Positions 1 through 7,409 are shown, counted from the first letter of the stretch. The stretch is DNA of 64,000 nucleotides from a bacterium (GCA_021796435.1 JAJYXM010000016.1:688625-752624), one strand, 5' to 3'. Made by a program: numbers and translations. Notes: generated by a model from the sequence alone, not told the origin.

Positions 1-125
1 TGATCGGTCTGATGCCGATGACGGGCGTGACTTTGCCTTTCGTGAGTTATGGCAGTTCCGCTTTCGTCGCTTTGGCCATGGGGGCCGGGATAGTCGCTTC
101 GGTCTCAAGACAATCTAACGTATGA
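1..125 (+). CDS. ftsW: FtsW/RodA-type SEDS protein, C-terminal end only
   Basis: Only the last ~40 codons are in the window. The reading frame from base 3 carries the conserved SEDS C-terminal pattern G-L-M-P-M-T-G-V-T-x-P-F-V-S-Y-G-S-S, followed by a hydrophobic last membrane segment and a short basic tail. SEDS proteins are integral-membrane peptidoglycan glycosyltransferases that polymerise lipid II with a class B PBP; a candidate partner lies at 22936-24687. The stop overlaps the murG start (ATGA), so the two are translationally coupled, as in division/cell-wall clusters. FtsW is preferred to RodA only because murG follows. Confidence 0.85.
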   Translation, partial: IGLMPMTGVTLPFVSYGSSAFVALAMGAGIVASVSRQSNV

Positions 126-1189
126 AGATACTTTTTTGCGGCGGGGGAACACTGGGTCCGGTCACGCCATTGATCGCCGTATTGCGGCGCATGCGTTTGA
201 TGCGGCCGGATAGCGAGTTCGTCTGGATCGGCACGCCGCATGGTCCAGAAGCGCCGCTAGTCGAAGCCGAAGAGGTCTCTTTCCATTCGATTCCGGTCGC
301 CAAGTTGTCACGCCATGCGAGCCTTGATTGGTTGAGTTTTCCTTTCGACTATCTACGGGCCTCGAAAGCAGCTAAATTGATCATCAGGCACGAGGCGCCG
401 GACGCGATCTTCTCCGCCGGGGGATACACCCAAGTGCCGGTGATACGAGCTGCGGCCAAACGAGGCATCACTTGTGCCATCCATCAATTGGACGCCACGC
501 CGATACGTTCGAATCTCGCAGTCGCGAGATTCTGCAGGAAAATCACCACATCATTCGCTTATCCTGCGGTAAAACCTTTCGGGAACAGAATCGACGTCGA
601 ACAGGTGGCGATACCATGTCGTTTTTCTGGAGTGAAAGTTCCGAGTCGTGAAGAAGCGTGTGAACGATTAGGTGTGGATCCGAAGAGACCTATCTTGTTC
701 GTCACAGGTGGAGGCACGGGCGCGTTGTCGTTGAACCAAGCCCTCCTCTCCATAGCCGATGAGCTCTTGGGACAGATGCAGATCGTCCATCAAGTAGGTA
801 GGGGAAAGGGGTCGGATTTCAAGCGAGATGGTTATCTGCAGGCAGAGTCGTTCGATGAAGCGCACATGCTGGCTGCTTATGTCGCAGCGGATTTGGTCGT
901 CTCAAGAGCCGGTTTCGGCGCGTTAAGCGAGTTGGCGAATCTTCATAAGGCTGTGATCGCGGTGCCTTTGCCGAATAGCCCACAGTCAGGGAACGTCGAG
1001 AGACTGATGGATTCCTTGGTCGTGGTTGAGCAAGGGGACGGTTTTCCGCACAGGTTGAGACAGGAAATCCTGGCTTTGATGGATGATGAGCAAAAACGCG
1101 AGAAGTTGGGCGATTCATTGACTAAAATTTTGAAGACAGATGATGGTTCTGCATTAGCCAAGCTTTGGTTCGGCTTGTTAAAGGGTTGA
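122..1189 (+). CDS. murG: MurG, UDP-GlcNAc:lipid I N-acetylglucosaminyltransferase
   Basis: 355 aa, normal length for MurG, a GT28 enzyme on the inner face of the membrane that adds GlcNAc to lipid I to give lipid II. The N-terminal Rossmann domain begins with a Gly-rich loop, C-G-G-G-T-L-G-P-V-T-P-L. The C-terminal donor domain has V-T-G-G-G-T-G-A-L-S-L-N (about residues 200-211) and a sugar-nucleotide region S-R-A-G-F-G-A-L-S-E-L followed by V-P-L-P-N. Odd point: the usual loop reads G-G-T-G-G-H, and the His is absent here. The start ATG overlaps the ftsW stop. The last codons overlap the -35 box of the next transcription unit at 1186. Confidence 0.93.
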   Translation: MKILFCGGGTLGPVTPLIAVLRRMRLMRPDSEFVWIGTPHGPEAPLVEAEEVSFHSIPVAKLSRHASLDWLSFPFDYLRASKAAKLIIRHEAPDAIFSAGGYTQVPVIRAAAKRGITCAIHQLDATPIRSNLAVARFCRKITTSFAYPAVKPFGNRIDVEQVAIPCRFSGVKVPSREEACERLGVDPKRPILFVTGGGTGALSLNQALLSIADELLGQMQIVHQVGRGKGSDFKRDGYLQAESFDEAHMLAAYVAADLVVSRAGFGALSELANLHKAVIAVPLPNSPQSGNVERLMDSLVVVEQGDGFPHRLRQEILALMDDEQKREKLGDSLTKILKTDDGSALAKLWFGLLKG

Positions 1190-1214
1190 CAAAACCAGGA
1201 AATTTGCTTATCTT
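1186..1214 (+). promoter_or_regulatory. Near-consensus sigma70 promoter
   Basis: TTGACA at 1186-1191, an exact 17-base spacer, and TATCTT at 1209-1214. Expected transcription start is near 1221. It would drive the tRNA-like element and the 99-codon gene downstream. The -35 box lies over the last murG codons. The same TTGACA-17 design occurs at 20502 (minus), 26307, 31862 and 32246. Confidence 0.85.
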
Positions 1215-1236
1215 ATCTGACATGTTCATTCTGTCG

Positions 1237-1299
1237 GCGTCCTTTTCCTCTGGTTTGAGGAAAGCGCAGTTCCGGGTTCGATTCCTGTAGGACGCACCA
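1237..1299 (+). ncRNA. tRNA-like element with no anticodon arm
   Basis: A 63-base element that folds as a tRNA lacking its anticodon arm. The acceptor stem is GCGTCCT (1237-1243) with AGGACGC (1289-1295), 7 bp, followed by discriminator A and an encoded CCA (1297-1299). A D-arm-like hairpin TCCTC/GAGGA (1246-1250/1257-1261) has a TGGTTT loop. The T arm is CCGGG/CCTGT around TTCGATT (1272-1288), with invariant TTC-A in place and one mismatch plus one wobble. Between the D and T arms there are only 10 bases, where a tRNA needs an anticodon arm and variable loop. It starts ~16 bases after the predicted transcription start at ~1221. It could be a decayed tRNA, a remnant attachment site, or a functional tRNA mimic in the leader of the gene at 1330. 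Confidence 0.6.
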
Positions 1300-1329
1300 C
1301 TTCGGCGGTCCGCCGAGAAAGGCTTTACG

Positions 1330-1629
1330 ATGCAACGGGTTTGCTACACGGCATGGGACGATTCGAAGATCGTATGCCCGCCTCAGAGTGGGTTTCCCCT
1401 GGAGCAGTTCAGGGATCTCATCCAGCGCATCGTGCGCGGAGAACCGATCCGGCTGATCGAGCTGAAGCCGCTCGTTTCCTTTCTGTGCAATGACGACCTG
1501 ATTGCATTGCTCGACGATCGTGAGCAGAATCTGGTGGTATGCTCCATCAGGCCGGCGGTCAATGCCTGGCTGCAACAGCAAGCCCGTCGTATACGGGCCA
1601 AGAGAGCGGCGCAGCGGAACGCCAACTGA
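1330..1629 (+). CDS. Unrecognised 99-aa protein in a stand-alone cassette
   Basis: Not recognised. It is a 99-residue soluble protein with an Arg/Ala-rich C-terminal helix (QQQARRIRAKRAAQR) and three Cys. It has a complete private transcription unit: TTGACA-17-TATCTT promoter at 1186, a leader holding a tRNA-like fold and a GC-rich hairpin at 1302-1315, a weak AAAGG ribosome site 8 bases before ATG, and a strong terminator just after the stop. The preference for C/G-ending codons and the long leader differ from neighbouring genes. The whole design recurs at 20001-20372 and 26370-26582, which suggests an acquired cassette. Coding status is likely but not proven. Confidence 0.6.
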   Translation: MQRVCYTAWDDSKIVCPPQSGFPLEQFRDLIQRIVRGEPIRLIELKPLVSFLCNDDLIALLDDREQNLVVCSIRPAVNAWLQQQARRIRAKRAAQRNAN

Positions 1630-1635
1630 AGGCTT

Positions 1636-1683
1636 GCGGTCCGGATAGCACTATCGAGTGTCGTCCGGACCGCTGATTTTTTT
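1636..1683 (+). terminator. Rho-independent terminator of the 1330 gene
   Basis: Perfect 10-bp stem GCGGTCCGGA (1636-1645) with TCCGGACCGC (1663-1672), followed by TGATTTTTTT. It starts seven bases after the stop codon. Confidence 0.9.
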
Positions 1684-1690
1684 AAACGAT

Positions 1691-1713
1691 AAAGCCCGGT
1701 AATTCCGGGCTTT
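1691..1713. terminator. Second hairpin terminator, usable in both directions
   Basis: AAAGCCCGG (1691-1699), loop TAATT, CCGGGCTTT (1705-1713). The A and T flanks make it a candidate terminator on both strands. A similar hairpin sits at 1946-1970 beside tRNA-Lys, and both are followed by the same 19 bases (see 1741-1759). Confidence 0.7.
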
Positions 1714-1945
1714 ATCTGACTTGGTCGCGTTTGACGCGACGGTGACGCGGGTGGGATTCTCACGTCCCCAGCCTCTCGTGAGAGGTTGGGTCCCACGAAA
1801 GGGCTTCCCCGCCCGCAACGCCTTGCTTGCATGGCGGGCGCGGCGCCCTCTCGTGAGCTCACCTCGACTGAAGTGGGGAAATATACTCTGTTTGTTTCCC
1901 CAAACCCCTTCAACGGTTCTCATCCCACCAAGTTCGGTCTATCAC
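1714..1945. other. Non-coding spacer rich in inverted repeats
   Basis: About 230 bases with no convincing gene. It holds a perfect hairpin GTCGCG-TTTGA-CGCGAC (1724-1740), a 19-base copy of the tRNA-Lys 3' end, an interrupted inverted repeat built around GTGGGATTCTCACG and CGTGAGAGG, and a second CCTCTCGTGAG motif near 1850. A related hairpin, TCGCG-TTTAA-CGCGA, follows tRNA-Glu at 26160. The open frames crossing the region show no family features. Confidence 0.5.
1741..1759. repeat. Direct repeat of the tRNA-Lys 3' end
   Basis: GGTGACGCGGGTGGGATTC at 1741-1759 is identical to 1977-1995 inside the tRNA-Lys gene (acceptor and T-arm region, minus strand). Each copy lies just after a similar GC-rich terminator hairpin. 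The arrangement resembles the tRNA 3'-end duplication left by site-specific integration or by a partial tRNA duplication. Confidence 0.65.
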
Positions 1946-1970
1946 AAAACCCGGATGATCTCCGGGTTTT
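1946..1970 (-). terminator. Terminator downstream of tRNA-Lys
   Basis: AAAACCCGG (1946-1954), loop ATGATCT, CCGGGTTTT (1962-1970). On the minus strand it lies five bases past the tRNA CCA end. The A/T flanks on both sides could also stop plus-strand transcription. Confidence 0.75.
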
Positions 1971-1975
1971 GTACA

Positions 1976-2051
1976 TGGTGACGCGGGTGGGATTCGAACC
2001 CACGACCGTTGGCTTAAAAGGCCACTGCTCTACCGACTGAGCTACCGCGCC
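1976..2051 (-). tRNA. tRNA-Lys (TTT)
   Basis: A 76-base cloverleaf on the minus strand. The acceptor is GGCGCGG paired with CCGCGTC (one G-U), discriminator A, and CCA encoded at 1978-1976. The D arm is GCTC-AGTCGGTA-GAGC. The anticodon loop CTTTTAA gives UUU, and the T loop is TTCGAAT. The bases at its 3' end are duplicated at 1741-1759. Confidence 0.97.
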
Positions 2052-2180
2052 GTATGAAGCTTGTTCTTGCTCGTTTAACACGTGCAGGAATCCAACTTTT
2101 GCGCTAAAATAATATACGAAGTCAGGAATTTAATCAAGACATGCCTGGCTTGGGCTAGAAAGGCGAGAATCGCCTAGTTT

Positions 2181-3311
2181 ATGCGCATTTACATGATTGG
2201 CGCAAAAGGTATACCGGCCGCGACGTCGCAAGGCGGAGGTATCGAGACGCATGTAGAAGAACTGGCCACGCGGCTGGTGGCTTTGGGTCATGAGGTGAGC
2301 GTTTATGTCAGGCCTTATGCGAATCCTCGTCGCATCAAAGAGTTCAAAGGCGTAAAACTGATAACTCTACCGACGTTGAAACGGAAAAATCTTGATGCTT
2401 TCGCGAACTCATTTTTGGCTACTCTGCATGTGCTTGGCCAGAAGGCGGATGTCGTCCACTATCATGGCGTCGGACCTTCGACTTTGGCTTGGATTCCGCG
2501 TCTGTTCAAACCCAGGGCGAAGATCGTAGTCACCTTCCATAGCCGCGACAGGTTCCATGAGAAATGGCGTTGGTTCGCGAAAGCCTATTTGGCGTTAGGT
2601 GAGTGGACCGCCGTATTCTTTCCGCACACGACTGTCGCGACATCGCACGCCATCCAATTGTTCTGCCAAAGGAAATTCAAGAAGCATGTCTGGTATATAC
2701 CTAATGGAGTCGATATCCCGAAAAAATTACCCGGACATGATGAGCTGGGGAAATTCGGATTACAGCCGGATGGATACTTCTTCACCTTGTCGAGGTTCAT
2801 ACCGCACAAAGCGATAGAAGACGCGATTGCCGCTTTCAAGTCGGTGGTGACGGATAAGAGGTTGGTCGTCATAGGTTTTGCAGGACCTAACTATATAGAA
2901 CAAAGATACGAAAAGAAGTTGCGTGCCGCGGCTTTGGGGGATGAGCGTATAGTCTTTTCGGGCAGGCAGACGGGCGAGACTTTGAAGCAGCTGATCGCTC
3001 ATTCCTATGCCATGATCCATCCTTCCAGGTCTGAAGGTCTTTCGGTCTCCGTCTTGGAAGCCATGTCTTACGCCAAGCTGGTCATCATGAGCGATATACC
3101 GGAGAACCTGGAGTTGATAGACCATTCCGGCGTGTCTTATAAGTCAGGTGATGTCGGAGCTTTGAAGCAAGCCCTTGATTATGTCCTGGCAGACCCCAAG
3201 ATGACGGAAGAGCGCGGAAAGAGAGCGAGGGATTCGGCCGTCAGGCTGTTCTCTTGGGATTCCGTAGTCAGCCGCACGGAGGCGGTCTATGCGGCATTAA
3301 AAAACATATGA
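2181..3311 (+). CDS. GT4-family glycosyltransferase
   Basis: 376 aa with the GT-B fold of glycosyltransferase family 4. The N-terminal acceptor domain opens with M-R-I-Y-M-I-G-A-K-G-I-P and G-G-G-I-E-T-H-V-E-E-L. The C-terminal donor domain has S-R-F-I-P-H-K-A-I-E-D-A, then H-P-S-R-S-E-G-L-S-V-S-V-L-E with the E-x7-E pattern typical of GT4. Enzymes of this group transfer hexoses, rhamnose or mannose to envelope lipids or polysaccharide; the substrate cannot be read here. A small hairpin (2161-2175) lies just before the start. The stop overlaps the translin-family gene, which in turn overlaps a GT2 gene, so the three form one translationally coupled operon, probably for surface glycan. Confidence 0.88.
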   Translation: MRIYMIGAKGIPAATSQGGGIETHVEELATRLVALGHEVSVYVRPYANPRRIKEFKGVKLITLPTLKRKNLDAFANSFLATLHVLGQKADVVHYHGVGPSTLAWIPRLFKPRAKIVVTFHSRDRFHEKWRWFAKAYLALGEWTAVFFPHTTVATSHAIQLFCQRKFKKHVWYIPNGVDIPKKLPGHDELGKFGLQPDGYFFTLSRFIPHKAIEDAIAAFKSVVTDKRLVVIGFAGPNYIEQRYEKKLRAAALGDERIVFSGRQTGETLKQLIAHSYAMIHPSRSEGLSVSVLEAMSYAKLVIMSDIPENLELIDHSGVSYKSGDVGALKQALDYVLADPKMTEERGKRARDSAVRLFSWDSVVSRTEAVYAALKNI

Positions 3312-3880
3312 ACATGAACACAGAACTGAAGAAGGTGGCATCGCGTTACGCACAAGCGGAAAAGCAAAAGCGGGAGTTGAGGGACATCTCCTCCAAATTG
3401 CAGAAGGTCTCGAAACAAATCATTTTTTCTTTACATCGAGGGAAAAACGAAGAGGCGAGTCGACAATCGGGCGAAGCGCAGGGCTTGATGAAAGAGGGAT
3501 TGGCCCTGATCAAAAAAGAGAAGCTGATCGAGGATGAAGGAGCGTGGAGGGCAGCAGTGGAAGAGATGTTGGAAGCAGACTTGTTCTTGAATGCCGTAAA
3601 CGGAAAGGAAATATTGGAGCTGAAATACAAACCGGAGGATCCGTTGATCATGATCGGCGCCTTGTCGGACCTGATCGGTGAACTGGTGCGCTATAGCGTC
3701 TTTTGCGCGACGAACAAGAACAGGCAGGAGATAGTCAGGGTCTCCAAGCTGGCCGATAAAGTATTTGAGATGCTGTTGTCGTTGGACGCGACGGGATATG
3801 CCAGGACAAAAGTGGACCAGGCGCGTCAGCATATCCGCAAGCTGGAAGAGATAAAGTACGATTTGAGCTTCGACGTATGA
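3308..3880 (+). CDS. Translin/TRAX-family protein
   Basis: 190 aa, all-helical. The ATG at 3308 overlaps the upstream stop (ATGA) and is preferred to in-frame starts inside that gene. The pattern matches translin: a helix with S-L-H-R-G-K-N-E-E-A (near residue 42), E-E-M-L-E-A-D-L-F (near 97), the family hallmark D-L-I-G-E-L-V-R (near 126), and a last helix following the family pattern L-D-x-x-G-x-x-R-x-K-V-D-x-A-R. Translins bind RNA/ssDNA, and TRAX-type members are Mg2+-dependent RNases (C3PO). They are well known in eukaryotes and archaea and uncommon in bacteria. Acidic residues occur in the E-x-x-E and G-E-L regions that form the TRAX catalytic site, but activity is not provable here. 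Confidence 0.78.
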   Translation: MNMNTELKKVASRYAQAEKQKRELRDISSKLQKVSKQIIFSLHRGKNEEASRQSGEAQGLMKEGLALIKKEKLIEDEGAWRAAVEEMLEADLFLNAVNGKEILELKYKPEDPLIMIGALSDLIGELVRYSVFCATNKNRQEIVRVSKLADKVFEMLLSLDATGYARTKVDQARQHIRKLEEIKYDLSFDV

Positions 3881-4545
3881 TAAAGCAAGTAGCCGCAGCG
3901 ATAGTCGCCGCTTACAACGAAGAGCCCACGATCGGGCAGATCGTAAGGACATTGGTCGACTCGCATCTTTTCAGGGATGTCATAGTGATAAGCGACGGAT
4001 CGACGGATGCGACCGCCGAGAAGGCTGTTGCAGCCGGCGCGACGTTGGTGCACCAGTTCCCTTGGAAACACGGCAAAGGAGCGGCGATGATGCACGGCGT
4101 AGCTCATACGGATGCGCCGATACTGTTTTTCTTGGATGCTGACCTTAAAGGTTTGGGACAGAAACACCTCGAGTCGTTACTCATGCCCGTGCTTAAGGGA
4201 GAGTGCGATATGAGCGTTGGTTTGAGGGATAGGGGTAGGTTCTTGACGGCGCTGACAAGATTCTTGCCGCTGATCAGCGGGGAGCGCGTATTGAACAGGA
4301 GGATCTTCGAGGATATCCCGGACAAGTATCTAAAGGGATTCATGGTGGAGACGGCGTTGAATTATTATTGCAGGATCCACAGATTGAGGATCTGTCGGCG
4401 GGAGATGCCGGGGCTCAATATGCGCAAGAAGATGCAGAAGGTGGGCTTCCTTAAGGGCCTGAAGGAATATATAGTGATGGGGATACAGATGATCAGGGCT
4501 ACGTTGATCATCCGCTATGGAAAATTCAGAGGGGATTTCAGCTAA
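3877..4545 (+). CDS. GT2-family glycosyltransferase
   Basis: 222 aa, GT-A fold. It begins with the nucleotide-sugar signature I-V-A-A-Y-N-E-E-P-T-I-G, followed by I-S-D-G-S-T-D-A-T and the metal-binding F-F-L-D-A-D-L (DxD, near residue 88). The layout resembles polyprenyl-phosphate mannosyl/glucosyl transferases of the DPM1/GtrB type, but no C-terminal pair of membrane helices is evident. It overlaps the translin gene by ATGA and ends the GT4-translin-GT2 operon. It probably supplies a lipid-linked sugar or adds a sugar to an envelope glycan. Confidence 0.85.
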   Translation: MIKQVAAAIVAAYNEEPTIGQIVRTLVDSHLFRDVIVISDGSTDATAEKAVAAGATLVHQFPWKHGKGAAMMHGVAHTDAPILFFLDADLKGLGQKHLESLLMPVLKGECDMSVGLRDRGRFLTALTRFLPLISGERVLNRRIFEDIPDKYLKGFMVETALNYYCRIHRLRICRREMPGLNMRKKMQKVGFLKGLKEYIVMGIQMIRATLIIRYGKFRGDFS

Positions 4546-4547
4546 AG

Positions 4548-4576
4548 TTGCATGTTTTAGGCGTTTATGCTAAATT
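4548..4576 (+). promoter_or_regulatory. Promoter of the AbrB/efflux operon
   Basis: TTGCAT (4548-4553), 17-base spacer, TAAATT (4571-4576) with an extended TGn immediately before it. The start ATG at 4601 is 24 bases on. If the AbrB-like protein is autoregulatory, its operator should lie in this A/T-rich interval. Confidence 0.6.
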
Positions 4577-4600
4577 CGTACAATTCATATTTTTCATACT

Positions 4601-4834
4601 ATGACTAAGAAAACATCTGCCTGCACAAAGGATATGATCGGCGCGGTCGTCGTAGGTGAACGAGGGCAAATCGTGATACCGAAGGATTTCAGGGAATCGA
4701 TCGGACTTAAGGCGGGATCACGTCTGTTGGTGGCTTCGCACGGTGATGGCGCCATGCTTCTCATACCGATCACGATGATGAAGGAGATGATGGATAAGAT
4801 GAACGATAAATTATCGAAATTCAAGAATATTTAG
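4601..4834 (+). CDS. SpoVT-AbrB domain transcriptional regulator
   Basis: 77 aa. One swapped-hairpin AbrB/MazE-type DNA-binding domain (residues ~8-52) shows V-G-E-R-G-Q-I-V-I-P-K-D-F-R and I-G-L-K-A-G-S-R-L-L-V. It is followed by a Met/Lys-rich amphipathic helix that may dimerise. Proteins of this size bind as dimers to A/T-rich operators, often their own promoter, or act as antitoxins. No toxin gene follows; the adaptor of an ABC exporter starts 3 bases after the stop. A local regulator of that exporter is the simplest reading. Confidence 0.82.
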   Translation: MTKKTSACTKDMIGAVVVGERGQIVIPKDFRESIGLKAGSRLLVASHGDGAMLLIPITMMKEMMDKMNDKLSKFKNI

Positions 4835-4837
4835 CAT

Positions 4838-6679
4838 ATGGCATTACCCAAGTTTCTCAAGAGGAAGAGCACCTACATCGTACTGGTCATCTTGGTAGTG
4901 GTCGGTGGATGGTACATGTATAGCCGCAGCCAATCCGGCAAGGTCACATACGAGACTGCAGCCGTGGAAAAGGGCGACCTGAAGCAGACGGTCGAGGTCA
5001 CCGGTGAAATAAAGCCTGCGGCAAGGATCGAGCTGGCATTTAAGAATTCCGGCACCATCCAGGCGGTAAACGTGAAAGTCGGTGACGTGGTCAAGGCTGG
5101 TGACGTGCTGGCCGAGCTGGAAGGGCAGGATCCACATTTTGCGGTACAAAGCGCAAAAGCATCGTTAGCTGTCGCGCAGGCGAATTTGAATTCAAGGCTT
5201 GCGGGTGAGACGACACAGAGCATCCACGTAGCTGAAACACAGGTCGACCAGGCGCAAGCCGCTTATGATAAGGCTCTCTCTGACCTTGATTCGGCGAAAA
5301 AGACTACGGCCGATTCCGTAAAGACGGCGCAAATCGCTTTATCCACGGCCAAAAGCAATCTAGATAACCAAGGTGCGATTGTTTCACAGAATATCCAGAA
5401 CGCATACGATTCGGCGAAAACGACACTGTTGACCGCGCTGGGGCCGTTGCAGACCGGTTTGACCGACGGAGACAAGATCACAGGTGTGGATGATACGGCG
5501 AGCAATCAGAACTATGCGACTCTGTTGGGTTATCTTGATTTCGGATCCATGGAACGGGCGAAGAGCAGCTATAAGGTCGCTAAGCAGTCCAAATTGAATG
5601 CGGAGGCGGCAGTCAACGCATTGACCCATGATTCTACGAAGGATGAGATAAATGCTGCTGCAGATCTTGTTTCCGTAGCCATCAAGGATGTCCAGACATA
5701 TCTGACCGATGTCCAGAAAGTCCTGGCTGCTTCTTTGACGAGCGCATATTTCACTTCGACCGATCTGACGGCAAAGAAGACGGCTGTAGATACCGATAGG
5801 ACGAGTGTTTCGGCCCAGGATTCTACGGTCCTGGCGGCGAAGCAGGCCATCTTGAATACGGAATTGAGCAAGACCCAGACGATAGACCAACTCCAGAACG
5901 CTTATGACAGTGCGAAACTGGCTTATGACACGGCACAGACCAACGCTGACGTTCAGGTCAAAGCGGGAGAGGTAAATGTGCAGATACAGCAGGCTGCATT
6001 GGAGGCGGCAAAGGCGACGTTGGACCTGAAGCGATCAGGACCGCGGGCTGTGGATGTCGCACCGCTGCGTGCTGCAGTCGAACAGGCTAGCGTGGCGTAC
6101 CAAAAAGCTTTGGAAGACTTGACGAATATCCAAATCGTAGCCCCGGTAAACGGCACGATCTCCGAGGTTTTGCCTGACGTCGGAGAACAAGCGACCATGA
6201 ACGCGACGGTCATAAGGATGATCGGCACGGAGTCGTATGACATCGAGGCGAAAGTCCCGGAGACCGATATCCCGAAGATCAAACTAGGCCAGACGGCGAC
6301 CATCACCTTGGATGCCTATGGCGATGAGGTAGAATTCAAGGGTACGGTCACGGCTTTGGATCCGGCGGAAACTCTGGTGCAGGATGCCGTCTATTACAAG
6401 ATACGGGTGCAGATCGAACCTGACGGACACGACGTGAAGCCGGCCATGACGGCTAACGTGACGATCCTTACGGCGGAATCTAAAGATACTTTGATCATAC
6501 CGTTACGCGCCATCAGGACGGACAGCGCGTCAGGCCAGAAGAGCGTGAGGGTGTTGAAAGCGGATAATACGCCGGAAGATAGGCAGGTCACGGTAGGCTT
6601 GAAAGGCGATGAGGGAAAGATCGAGATATTATCCGGACTGAAGGAAGGCGAGAACGTGATATTGTCGCAGAAGAGCTAA
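4838..6679 (+). CDS. MacA/HlyD-like membrane fusion adaptor, unusually long
   Basis: 613 aa against ~370 for MacA. An N-terminal membrane anchor (residues ~10-28) is followed by the first half of a biotinyl-lipoyl domain (V-E-K-G-D-L-K-Q-T-V-E-V-T-G, then V-G-D-V-V-K-A-G-D-V-L-A). A very long Ala/Thr/Lys-rich coiled region (about residues 95-420) comes next, then the second lipoyl half (I-V-A-P-V-N-G-T-I-S-E-V), a beta-barrel and a C-terminal membrane-proximal domain. Together with the ATPase and two FtsX-type permeases it forms a MacAB-like exporter. The extra length lies in the alpha-hairpin, which in Gram-negatives meets TolC. No TolC gene is in the window, so the hairpin may span the peptidoglycan or an S-layer. 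Confidence 0.85.
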   Translation: MALPKFLKRKSTYIVLVILVVVGGWYMYSRSQSGKVTYETAAVEKGDLKQTVEVTGEIKPAARIELAFKNSGTIQAVNVKVGDVVKAGDVLAELEGQDPHFAVQSAKASLAVAQANLNSRLAGETTQSIHVAETQVDQAQAAYDKALSDLDSAKKTTADSVKTAQIALSTAKSNLDNQGAIVSQNIQNAYDSAKTTLLTALGPLQTGLTDGDKITGVDDTASNQNYATLLGYLDFGSMERAKSSYKVAKQSKLNAEAAVNALTHDSTKDEINAAADLVSVAIKDVQTYLTDVQKVLAASLTSAYFTSTDLTAKKTAVDTDRTSVSAQDSTVLAAKQAILNTELSKTQTIDQLQNAYDSAKLAYDTAQTNADVQVKAGEVNVQIQQAALEAAKATLDLKRSGPRAVDVAPLRAAVEQASVAYQKALEDLTNIQIVAPVNGTISEVLPDVGEQATMNATVIRMIGTESYDIEAKVPETDIPKIKLGQTATITLDAYGDEVEFKGTVTALDPAETLVQDAVYYKIRVQIEPDGHDVKPAMTANVTILTAESKDTLIIPLRAIRTDSASGQKSVRVLKADNTPEDRQVTVGLKGDEGKIEILSGLKEGENVILSQKS

Positions 6680-6683
6680 ACAC

Positions 6684-7406
6684 ATGTCAGACGTAATCAG
6701 GGTAGAGAACCTCAAGAAGAGTTACTTCAATGAGGAGCTGGAGACGCCGGTATTGCATGGGATAACCTTCAGCGTACCTAAGGGCCAATTCCTTTCGATC
6801 ATGGGACCTTCGGGTTCGGGCAAATCCACGCTCATGCATATCTTGGGTTTCCTGGATGGTCTGACGAGCGGTAAATATTATTTCGAGGATAAGGATGTCT
6901 CGACATTGGATGAAGATAAGCTTGCGCTCATGCGCGGCGAGAACGTAGGTTTCATCTTTCAGGCATTCAACCTCTTGCCTAAGACTTCGGTGTTGGACAA
7001 CGTGATGTTGCCCCTCCTGTATTCCAATGTCCCTGCCGGTAAACGTACGGAGTTGGCTATGGAAGCCATAGAATCGGTGGGTTTAGGTCACCGCGTCCAT
7101 AACTTGTCCAACCAGCTCTCCGGAGGGGAAAGGCAGCGCGTGGCCATCGCGCGAGCGTTGATCCGCAAACCGCCAGTGATCTTCGCCGACGAGCCGACGG
7201 GAAACCTTGATTCCAAGTCCGGTGCCCAAGTCATGGAGATATTGCAACATCTCAACATGAAATTCGGGCATACCATCATTTTGGTGACGCACGAGACTTA
7301 TACAGCGGAGCATGCGGAACGCATCATTAAGCTGAAGGATGGCTTGATCGAAAGCGATCAACCGGTCAAGAACCGTTGCTTAAGTACCGGCGAACTGACT
7401 AAGTAA
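6684..7406 (+). CDS. MacB/LolD-type ABC transporter ATPase
   Basis: 240 aa. Walker [10 protein letters not shown] (residues ~41-49), Q-loop F-I-F-Q-A-F-N-L-L, signature [14 protein letters not shown], Walker [13 protein letters not shown], and switch His in L-V-T-H-E. The closest group is the MacB/LolD/FtsE family, whose ATPases work with FtsX-fold permeases that transmit force without moving substrate through the membrane. Gaps of 3-4 bases to the adaptor and first permease indicate one operon. The domain ends soon after the switch region and is separate from the permease, unlike E. coli MacB, where the two are fused. Confidence 0.94.
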   Translation: MSDVIRVENLKKSYFNEELETPVLHGITFSVPKGQFLSIMGPSGSGKSTLMHILGFLDGLTSGKYYFEDKDVSTLDEDKLALMRGENVGFIFQAFNLLPKTSVLDNVMLPLLYSNVPAGKRTELAMEAIESVGLGHRVHNLSNQLSGGERQRVAIARALIRKPPVIFADEPTGNLDSKSGAQVMEILQHLNMKFGHTIILVTHETYTAEHAERIIKLKDGLIESDQPVKNRCLSTGELTK

Positions 7407-7409
7407 CTT

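Noticed and set aside
1237-1299. Normal tRNA or one half of a permuted tmRNA
   Set aside because: There is no room for an anticodon arm. Both acceptor strands are on one contiguous piece, whereas a permuted tmRNA would have them on separate pieces.
1721-2040. Small open frames across the repeat-rich spacer and tRNA-Lys
   Set aside because: They read through the tRNA and through inverted repeats, and no ribosome site or family was seen.
4601-4834. AbrB-like protein as antitoxin of a toxin-antitoxin pair
   Set aside because: No toxin-sized gene adjoins it; the next gene, 3 bases on, is the exporter adaptor.
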